Below are positions 58,131-64,000 of a stretch of 64,000 nt of DNA, in pieces. Under the pieces are notes generated by a model that worked only from the letters and a program-made list of their open reading frames with translations, made no database searches and had not been told where the DNA came from. The DNA comes from Actinomycetota bacterium (GTDB lineage: Bacteria > Actinomycetota > Acidimicrobiia > Acidimicrobiales > Acidimicrobilacustridaceae). The number at the start of each line of letters is the position of its first letter. Position 1 is the first letter of the stretch. The stretch is taken from assembly GCA_016185305.1 (NCBI GenBank), contig JACPNV010000039.1, positions 1-64,000 of the forward strand, read 5' to 3'. A program made the position numbers and the translations under genes.

Positions 58131-58143
58131 TGACGCCCCATCA
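58131..58143. promoter_or_regulatory. Class B operator ATCTGACG-CCC-CATCAGAT
   Basis: Core TGACGCCCCATCA with 8-bp arms (one mismatch), in the interval between the divergent SDR (start 58079) and echA20 (start 58182). This is the position of the KstR2 site in mycobacteria. No KstR2-type CAAG-N2-CTTG sequence is visible here. Confidence 0.75.
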
Positions 58144-58181
58144 GATCGATGCGCCCCTCAGGGGCGGGAGACCAGGGAGTC

Positions 58182-58928
58182 ATGGGAATCACCCAAGCCA
58201 TCGACGCCAATGGCGTGGCCGAGGTCGTGATGGACCGCCCGCCGGTCAACGCGCTGACCGTCGCCGGCTGGTTCGAGCTGGCCGACACCATCCAGTCGCT
58301 CGGCGAGAGGCCCGAGGTGCGAGCGGTCGTCCTGCGGGCCGAGGGGCGGGGTTTCAACGCTGGCGTCGACATCAAGGAGATGCAGGCACCCGAGGGATTC
58401 GATGCGCTCATCGGCGCGAATCGGGGATGCTTCGCGGCGTTCGCGGCCGTGTACGAGTGCGCCGTGCCGGTGATCGCCGCCGTGCACGGCTATTGCCTCG
58501 GCGGGGGGATCGGCCTGGTCGGCAACAGCGACATCATCGTCGCGTCGGAAGATGCGACGTTCGGGTTGCCGGAGGTCGATCGAGGTGCTCTTGGCGCGGC
58601 AACCCATCTCGCGAGGCTCGTGCCCCAGCACAAGATGCGGGCGATGGTCTACACCGCGGCAACCGCGACGGCACACGAGCTGCTGCGTTTCGGCTCGGTG
58701 CTCAAAGTCGTGCCGTGCGACGAGTTGCGCGCCGCCGCGTTCGAGGTGGCACAGTCGATCGCCGCCAAGAGTCCGACGGTCATGCGCGCTGCGAAGGAGT
58801 CGCTCAACGGCATCGATCTGTGGGATGTGAAGCGCAGCTATCGCTACGAGCAGGGCTTCACCTTCGAGCTCAACCTGTCCGGTGTCTCTGACGAGGCCCG
58901 CGACGCGTTCGTGAACAACGACGACTGA
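58182..58928 (+). CDS. echA20: EchA20, steroid ring D hydrolase (crotonase family)
   Basis: A 248-residue crotonase. It matches EchA20 (Rv3550) over long stretches: AVVLRAEGRGFNAGVDIKEMQ, GANRGCFAAFAAVYECAVPVIAAVHGYCLGGGIGLVGN, VASEDATFGLPEV and YRYEQGFTFELNLSGVSDEARDAF. EchA20 opens ring D of the HIP-derived CoA ester. GGGAG precedes ATG 58182. First gene of the echA20-ipdA-ipdB-ipdC operon. Confidence 0.92.
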   Translation: MGITQAIDANGVAEVVMDRPPVNALTVAGWFELADTIQSLGERPEVRAVVLRAEGRGFNAGVDIKEMQAPEGFDALIGANRGCFAAFAAVYECAVPVIAAVHGYCLGGGIGLVGNSDIIVASEDATFGLPEVDRGALGAATHLARLVPQHKMRAMVYTAATATAHELLRFGSVLKVVPCDELRAAAFEVAQSIAAKSPTVMRAAKESLNGIDLWDVKRSYRYEQGFTFELNLSGVSDEARDAFVNNDD

Positions 58929-58947
58929 CACGACTGACTGGAGCGCG

Positions 58948-59853
58948 ATGGCCCGGGTGCCTGACAAGCGGACAACCGAAGACGACGTCGTCGCCGAGCT
59001 GCGCGACGGGATGACGATCGGGATCGGCGGGTGGGGCTCACGCCGCAAGCCGATGTCGCTGGTGCGCGCCATGTTGCGGTCGTCGGTGAAAGACCTCACG
59101 ATCGTGAGCTACGGCGGCCCTGATGTCGGGCTGCTCTGCGCGGCGGGACACGTGCGCAAGGTCGTCTCCGGGTTTGTGTCGCTCGACTCGATCCCGCTCG
59201 ACGCCCACTTCCGGGTTGCGCGCCAGGCAGGCGCCATCGAGGCGCACGAGCTCGACGAGGGCATGTTCCTCCTCGGCCTGCAGGCGGCGGCATGGCGGGT
59301 GCCGTTCCTGCCAACACGGGCTGGGCTCGGCTCCGATATCCCGCGGCTCATGCCGAACATCAAGACGGTGCAGTCGCCCTATCCCGGTCCTGACGGCGGC
59401 CCGGGTGAAGAGCTCGTCGCCGTGCCCGCGCTCGACCTCGATGTCTCGCTCATCCACATGAACCGGGCCGATCGGGGCGGGAACGGGCAGTTCCTCGGCT
59501 CCGATCCCTTCATGGACGACTGGTTCGCGCTCGCCGCGACCAAGACCTACCTGAGCTGCGAGCAGATCGTCCCGACCGAGGACTTCCCCAAGTACGGCTC
59601 GTTCCACACCCAGCGCATCTCGCGGCTGCACGTCGACGGGGTGATCGAGGCGCCGCGCGGCGCCCACTTCACCGAGTGCCTGCCGGACTACGGCCGCGAC
59701 GAGAAGTTCCAGCGTGACTACTCGCTCGCGGCGGCAACACCCGAAGCGTGGGAGGAGTTCAAGCAGCGGTGGCTCGAGCACGAGAGCGAGAAGGGCTACC
59801 AGCACGCCCTTCAAGACCGGGCCGCCGACACCGAGAGCGAGGCCGGACGATGA
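58948..59853 (+). CDS. ipdA: IpdA, alpha subunit of the ring C hydrolase
   Basis: A 301-residue protein of the family I CoA-transferase fold, matching IpdA (Rv3551): MTIGIGGWGSRRKPMSLVRAMLRS, LTIVSYGGPDVGLLC, HELDEGMFLLGLQAAAWRVPFLPTRAGLGSD and IEAPRGAHFTECLPDYGRDE. With IpdB it forms a heteromeric hydrolase that opens ring C of COCHEA-CoA, the last ring of the steroid nucleus. ATG 58948 follows GGAG. The ipdB start overlaps its stop (ATGA). Confidence 0.92.
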   Translation: MARVPDKRTTEDDVVAELRDGMTIGIGGWGSRRKPMSLVRAMLRSSVKDLTIVSYGGPDVGLLCAAGHVRKVVSGFVSLDSIPLDAHFRVARQAGAIEAHELDEGMFLLGLQAAAWRVPFLPTRAGLGSDIPRLMPNIKTVQSPYPGPDGGPGEELVAVPALDLDVSLIHMNRADRGGNGQFLGSDPFMDDWFALAATKTYLSCEQIVPTEDFPKYGSFHTQRISRLHVDGVIEAPRGAHFTECLPDYGRDEKFQRDYSLAAATPEAWEEFKQRWLEHESEKGYQHALQDRAADTESEAGR

Positions 59854-60662
59854 CCGTGGCCGATGCCGCAGGTGCGGGCGCTGTCACGCGCGCCGAGTTC
59901 TGCGTGGTCGCGATGGCCGAGTGCTTCCGCGGTGACGGCGAGATGTTGTGCAACCCGATCGGCACGATCTCGATGATCGGTGGCCGGCTCGCCCGCGAGA
60001 CGTTCGAACCCGACCTCGTGATGACCGACGGGTTCGCCACCTTCACCCAGTCGACGCTGCCTCCGGGCACCAACCCGTACTCTTCGCGAGACGGCCGACT
60101 TCACCTCGACGAGGTGGTCGAGGCCTGGAACCCGTACTCGCAGATGTTCACCACGCTCTGGAACGGCAAGCGCCATGTCGTGATGGGCGGCTCCCAGATC
60201 GACAAGTACGGCAACCAGAACTTCGCCTGCATCGGTGACTACAACAAGCCCAAGGCCCAGTTGCTCGGGTTCCGTGGCGCGCCGGGCAACACCATCAACC
60301 ACGTGACGAGCTACTGGATCCCGAACCACAGCCCGAAGGTGTTCGTGGAGAAGGTCGATGTCGTGTGCGGCGTCGGGTACGACCGAGCCCGCGAGCTCGG
60401 CCCTGTTGCCAGCCGCTTCCACGAGATCCGCCGGGTCGTGTCCAACCTCGGCACGTTCGATTTCGACACGCCCGACAACCGCATGCGCGTGCGCACGACC
60501 CATCCCGGTGTGAGTCTCGACGAGATCGTCGAGGCCACCGGCTTCGAGCTGGCCATCCCCGACGACGTTCCCGACAGCCGGCTGCCGACCGCTGAGGAGC
60601 TGCATCTCATCCGCGAGGTGATCGACCCTGACAACCTTCGCTCGACCGAGGTGAAGGGCTGA
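59850..60662 (+). CDS. ipdB: IpdB, beta subunit of the ring C hydrolase
   Basis: A 270-residue CoA-transferase-fold subunit matching IpdB (Rv3552): EFCVVAMAECFRGDGEM, MIGGRLARETFEPDLVMTDG, RHVVMGGSQIDKYGNQN, GFRGAPGNTINHVTSYWI, FVEKVDVVCGVGYDRA and VSNLGTFDF, ending ELHLIREVIDPDNLRSTEVKG. It works only with IpdA, and the 4-nt ATGA overlap couples their synthesis. Confidence 0.92.
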   Translation: MTVADAAGAGAVTRAEFCVVAMAECFRGDGEMLCNPIGTISMIGGRLARETFEPDLVMTDGFATFTQSTLPPGTNPYSSRDGRLHLDEVVEAWNPYSQMFTTLWNGKRHVVMGGSQIDKYGNQNFACIGDYNKPKAQLLGFRGAPGNTINHVTSYWIPNHSPKVFVEKVDVVCGVGYDRARELGPVASRFHEIRRVVSNLGTFDFDTPDNRMRVRTTHPGVSLDEIVEATGFELAIPDDVPDSRLPTAEELHLIREVIDPDNLRSTEVKG

Positions 60663-60668
60663 CCGATC

Positions 60669-61745
60669 GTGACGATGACCCCCTCCGCGCTGCGCACCCG
60701 GTTCTGCGATCTCGTCGGTGTCGAGCACCCGATCGTCCAGACCGGCATGGGTTGGGTGTCGGGCGCGCGCCTCACGTCGGCGACCGCAAACGCCGGCGGG
60801 CTTGGCATCCTCGCCTCGGCGACGATGACCTTCGACGAGCTGGACGCCGCCATCGCCGAGGTGAGGCGGCGGGCGCCGGGCAAGCCGTTCGGCGTCAACC
60901 TCCGGGCCGACCAGCCCGACGTCAACGAGCGCATCGCCCTCCTCGTGCGCCAACAGGTCACCGTGGCGTCGTTCGCGCAGGCGCCGAGCCGGGAGACGAT
61001 CGCCCGACTGAAGGACCAGGGCGTCGTGTGCATACCCACCATCGGCGCCCGCCGTCACGCCGAGAAGGTCGCGGCCTGGGGGGTCGACGCCGTCATCGCG
61101 CAGGGTGCCGAGGGCGGTGGGCACACCGGATCGGTTCCCACGTCGCTGCTGCTGCCCCAGGTCGTCGACACGGTCGACATCCCGGTGATCGGGGCGGGTG
61201 GGTTCCACGACGGTCGCGGCCTCGTCGCGGCGCTGGCATGGGGAGCCGATGCCATCGCCATGGGCACGCGCTTCCTTCTCACGAGCGACTCGACCGTGCC
61301 CGACGTGATCAAGCAGATCTACCTGAGCAAGACCGTCAACGACACGGTCGTCTCGACCGCCATCGACGGCTACCCGCAGCGCGTGATCCGCACCGAGGTG
61401 GTCGACGAGATCGAGAAGGCTTCAGCCCTCACGCGCTTCCCGAAGGCGTTGAAGAACGCGCTGGAGTTCCGCAAGCTCACCAACACGTCCTATCGCTCGC
61501 TCGTGAAGGAAGGATTGGCGATGAAGCGCAACCAGGAGCTGACGTGGAGCCAGCTCGCGATGGCTGCCAACGCGCCGGTGCTGATCAAGGCTTCCATGGT
61601 CGACGGCCAGCCCGAGGTGGGCATCCTGCCGACCGGCCAAGGCCTGGGCGTCATCGACGACTTGCCGTCGGTCTCCGAGCTGATCCGCCGGATCCTCGAC
61701 GAAGCCGAGCGCTCGCTCAAGCGTCTCGGCGCTACCGGTTCGTGA
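60669..61745 (+). CDS. ipdC: IpdC, FMN-dependent nitronate-monooxygenase-fold enzyme
   Basis: A 358-residue TIM-barrel flavoprotein matching IpdC (Rv3553): FCDLVGVEHPIVQTGMGWVSGARLTSATANAGGLGILASATMT, FGVNLRADQPDVNE, AVIAQGAEGGGHTGSVPTSLLLPQVV and AMGTRFLLTSDSTVPD. It takes part in ring C/D CoA-ester conversion after IpdF. Start GTG 60669 or ATG 60675, 6-12 nt after ipdB. Its 3' end overlaps the convergent membrane-protein gene by 14 nt. Confidence 0.9.
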   Translation: MTMTPSALRTRFCDLVGVEHPIVQTGMGWVSGARLTSATANAGGLGILASATMTFDELDAAIAEVRRRAPGKPFGVNLRADQPDVNERIALLVRQQVTVASFAQAPSRETIARLKDQGVVCIPTIGARRHAEKVAAWGVDAVIAQGAEGGGHTGSVPTSLLLPQVVDTVDIPVIGAGGFHDGRGLVAALAWGADAIAMGTRFLLTSDSTVPDVIKQIYLSKTVNDTVVSTAIDGYPQRVIRTEVVDEIEKASALTRFPKALKNALEFRKLTNTSYRSLVKEGLAMKRNQELTWSQLAMAANAPVLIKASMVDGQPEVGILPTGQGLGVIDDLPSVSELIRRILDEAERSLKRLGATGS

Positions 61746-63366
61746 CCCAGACGATCGTGTCGCCTTCCTGCGCGGCCGGTTCGATCGATGCGAGCTGCGG
61801 GACTGTCGGCGCGTCGGGGGCGATGCGATGGATGCTCACGACCTGTTGCTCATCGCCCCGCGGGGCTCGATAGGTGAACCGGTCGTCGCGCACCCGAACG
61901 TCGAAACCCTGGCGTTCGAGTTGCAGCACCACCGCGGGCAGGGTCCAGAGAGCCTCGACACCGCCGGTCGGAGCAGGCGTGTCGACGACGACGGGCTTGG
62001 ACTTGTCGAGTTTGGGGGCGACCTTCGCGGTGAGTGCTTGGATGGTCGCGCTCTTGTCCGAGTCGTGCGGTGGTGTGGTGGCCCCCGCCCACAGGTTGGC
62101 GGCGCTCACGATGACGAGCAGGCCTGCGACCAGAGCGCCGGCCGCATGCCGGCCGGTCGGGGCGAGACGGTCGCGGATCGCTCGCCAACCGATCCATGCG
62201 ACGGCCAGCCAGGTGAGCAGCCCGACCGCGGGGCTCCAACGGACGACATAGGGGAACAGCCCTTCGGATACGCGGCTGACCGCGACCACCGAACCGAACA
62301 ACATCGACAGTGCCAACGCGGCGATTCGCACGCCTGACCAGTCTTTGCGCGACGCCGCGAGCCCGAGCGCTCCGAGCAGCAGCACACCGCCGATCGGCAC
62401 CGGCGGGCTCGAGTAGTCCACCAATCCCAGCCAGCCCGCCTGCAGCTCGCCGAACAGCCACGCTGGTCTCACGCCCAGCTCGAACTGGGTGAAGCTCACG
62501 CCCTCGCGGAGGCCGAGCTGGGGCGTGGCCCCCCGGAAGAACGAGAAGAGCGCTTGCAGGTTTCCGGGGCGCCGGGTCGCCTGATCGATGAGTGGCGGTA
62601 GCCAGAGCGCCGTGAGGATGCCGACGCTCCACAGCAAGGGTTGCCGCAAGCGATGGTCCGGATGGGCTGCGTCTGTCGTGCGGCTGAGGATGACGCGACT
62701 GAGGAGTGCGACGGCGAGCGGTATGACGATGAACGGCGCGAAGCCGACGTGTGTCTGCACGCTGAACGTGCCCGCGATCGCGAGTATCGGGAGAACGCCG
62801 TCGTCTCCGTCTGCGAGGCACCAAGAGCCGAAGAGGAACACGAGCAGCGGATAGAGCGCGAGAGACGGGTTCCACGGGTCGGCCCACAGCTCGGGTCCGA
62901 GCGTGCGCGTCATCAGCGCGACGGACAGAAGCGAGAGGAGCAGGAGCTGGCGACCGCCGCGCCGCTGGGCGAGCCACGCGATGGTGACGACGCACGCGCC
63001 GTTGATGAGTGCGGCTCCGGCGTAGAGCCCGCCGGAGCTTCCTCCACTCAGCCAGTAGGGGATGGCGAGGAGGTAGAAGAGCATCGGGCCCGGATGGCGC
63101 CAACCGAAGCGGGAGTACACGCCGAGGAGCACGGCGTGCCTTCCGACGTCGCGGGTTCCCAACTCGATCAACGCGATGTCCGCGAACGGCGCGAAGTCGC
63201 GGTACTTGGTGACCATCATGAGTGCACCGACGACGAACGGGAGCGTCGTGATGGCGGTGGCGATGACGCCAAACCACCGATCGACAACCGCGGCGAGACC
63301 TCTCGGCCGCGGCCCGGTCGATCCGGCGCCAGCGTCGTCGGTCAAGGCGTCGATCTGAGTGGTCAC
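61732..63366 (-). CDS. Multi-TM GT-C-like membrane protein
   Basis: A 544-residue protein with about ten membrane spans and a final soluble domain (AKVAPKLDKSKPVVVDTPAPTGGVEALWTLPAVV). The first external loop (FAPFADIALIELGTRDVGRHAVLLGVYSRFGWRHPGPMLFYLL) carries the acidic residue and aromatic pattern seen in GT-C glycosyltransferases that use lipid-linked sugars. That class is inferred from topology and loop pattern. Start GTG 63366, with TAGCTT 9 nt upstream. Likely envelope polysaccharide or glycolipid assembly. Confidence 0.7.
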   Translation of the reverse strand: MTTQIDALTDDAGAGSTGPRPRGLAAVVDRWFGVIATAITTLPFVVGALMMVTKYRDFAPFADIALIELGTRDVGRHAVLLGVYSRFGWRHPGPMLFYLLAIPYWLSGGSSGGLYAGAALINGACVVTIAWLAQRRGGRQLLLLSLLSVALMTRTLGPELWADPWNPSLALYPLLVFLFGSWCLADGDDGVLPILAIAGTFSVQTHVGFAPFIVIPLAVALLSRVILSRTTDAAHPDHRLRQPLLWSVGILTALWLPPLIDQATRRPGNLQALFSFFRGATPQLGLREGVSFTQFELGVRPAWLFGELQAGWLGLVDYSSPPVPIGGVLLLGALGLAASRKDWSGVRIAALALSMLFGSVVAVSRVSEGLFPYVVRWSPAVGLLTWLAVAWIGWRAIRDRLAPTGRHAAGALVAGLLVIVSAANLWAGATTPPHDSDKSATIQALTAKVAPKLDKSKPVVVDTPAPTGGVEALWTLPAVVLQLERQGFDVRVRDDRFTYRAPRGDEQQVVSIHRIAPDAPTVPQLASIEPAAQEGDTIVWVTNR

Positions 63367-63407
63367 GCATGACCGAAGCTAGTGCCAGTTGGGCGAGCCG
63401 ACGGGCG

Positions 63408-64000
63408 TCAGACGATGTCGAGCCCGAGCATGCGGATCGCGTTGCCGCGGCAGATCTTGTAGACGGCGTCGTCGGGGAGCCCCGCGAACATCGCTTCGGC
63501 GATCTCTTTGGTGTCGGGCCACGTCGAGTCGCTGTGCGGGTAGTCGGTCTCGAAGGTGACGTTGTCGACGCCGACGGCATCGAGCGACTCGATGCCGTGC
63601 CTGTCGCGGAAAAAGCAGCCGAACACGTGCTTGAAGTAGTAGGTCGACGGTGGCTCGGGGATGCGCATGCCCTGGGCCCATGCCCCGTGCTGGCGCCACA
63701 CGTCGTCAGCGCGCTCGAGCACGTACGGGATCCATCCGATCTGGCCCTCGCTGTAGGCGAGTTTGAGGTTCGGGAACCGGATGAGCACCCCGGAGAACAA
63801 GAAGTCGCTCATCGAGGCCATCGCGTTGTTGAAGCTCAGCGTCGCTTGCACTGCTGCCGGCGCATCAGGTGACGTGGCTGGCATCTTCGACGACGAGCCG
63901 ATGTGCATGCACACCACGGTGCCGGTCTCGTTGCACACGGAGAAGAACGGGTCCCAATGATCGGTGTGGATGGACGGAAGGCCGAGGTGGTGCGGGATCT
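63408..64000 (-). CDS. Amidohydrolase family 2 protein, 5' part beyond the window
   Basis: The C-terminal 197 residues of an amidohydrolase. The frame continues past the right edge, where it begins HHLGLPSIHTDHWDPFFSVCNETGTVVCMHIGSS. FSGVLIRFPNLKLAYSEGQIGWIPYVLERADDVW and VTFETDYPHSDSTWPDTK are the typical C-terminal blocks, the last with the metal-binding Asp. Such decarboxylase-like amidohydrolases often lie in aromatic or steroid gene sets. Substrate unknown. Incomplete because of the window boundary. Confidence 0.85.
   Translation of the reverse strand, partial: IPHHLGLPSIHTDHWDPFFSVCNETGTVVCMHIGSSSKMPATSPDAPAAVQATLSFNNAMASMSDFLFSGVLIRFPNLKLAYSEGQIGWIPYVLERADDVWRQHGAWAQGMRIPEPPSTYYFKHVFGCFFRDRHGIESLDAVGVDNVTFETDYPHSDSTWPDTKEIAEAMFAGLPDDAVYKICRGNAIRMLGLDIV

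Noticed and set aside
58080-58181. A classical KstR2 operator between the SDR and echA20
   Set aside because: No CAAG-N2-CTTG-like sequence is present; the only palindrome is the class B motif.
1-64000. tRNA or rRNA genes
   Set aside because: No cloverleaf with a GGTTCRA T-arm and CCA-compatible acceptor or any rRNA-like conserved stretch was recognised on either strand by eye; a covariance search (tRNAscan-SE, Rfam) would be decisive.

Overview
The window is high-GC actinobacterial DNA with a strong steroid-catabolism signature. Several proteins align, from memory, with mycobacterial cholesterol ring C/D enzymes: FadE30 and IpdF (46.6-48.6 kb) and EchA20, IpdA, IpdB and IpdC (58.2-61.7 kb), the latter divergent from a short-chain dehydrogenase like Rv3549c. 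Around them are further acyl-CoA dehydrogenases, crotonases, thiolases, two thiolase-like Ltp/DUF35 pairs, an ADP-forming-type acyl-CoA synthetase and a CaiB-type CoA transferase. This content, frequent leaderless-looking promoters and the absence of the KstR/KstR2 operator types known to me suggest an actinobacterium outside the mycolata, possibly an acidimicrobial lineage. The taxonomic placement is inference.

Layout. 0-6.1 kb: an acidic repeat ORF cut by the window edge, then three genes (SDR, secreted serine protease, methyltransferase) broken by frameshifts. 6.3-11.6 kb: TetR regulator, zinc alcohol dehydrogenase, a glycosyltransferase divergent from a GH63-like glycosidase, small membrane proteins. 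11.7-21.1 kb: paired crotonases, Tat-exported amidohydrolase, SDR plus a two-subunit acyl-CoA dehydrogenase operon, SGNH lipoprotein. 21.1-31.7 kb: TetR operon with a DUF393 protein, SDR, a 1,239-residue cyclase/BTAD/ATPase/TPR regulator, methyltransferases and a kinase-like phosphotransferase. 31.8-42.4 kb: synthetase-Ltp2-DUF35 operon, thiolase, two acyl-CoA dehydrogenases separated by a low-GC two-gene insert. 42.4-46.3 kb: GGDEF-EAL protein, CoA transferase, zinc-ribbon protein. 46.6-48.6 kb: fadE30-ipdF. 48.7-53 kb: tail-anchored protein, lipoprotein, flotillin and NfeD-like partner. 53.2-57.2 kb: Ltp3-like/DUF35 pair, TPR protein, DNA polymerase IV. 57.3-61.7 kb: SDR / echA20-ipdABC. 61.7-64 kb: GT-C-like membrane protein and a partial amidohydrolase.

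The genes appear to be tied together by two related palindromic operator classes. Class B (ATCTGACG-N3-CGTCAGAT type) lies upstream of fadE30-ipdF, the DUF35/Ltp3 operon and the SDR/echA20 divergent pair, that is, at ring C/D-type genes. Class A (TGACAC-N3-CGTCA, one base longer between half-sites) lies upstream of the thiolase, the synthetase operon, one acyl-CoA dehydrogenase and the crotonase/SDR-dehydrogenase divergent pair. This resembles the KstR/KstR2 division of labour but with different DNA motifs. The cognate regulators were not identified in the window.
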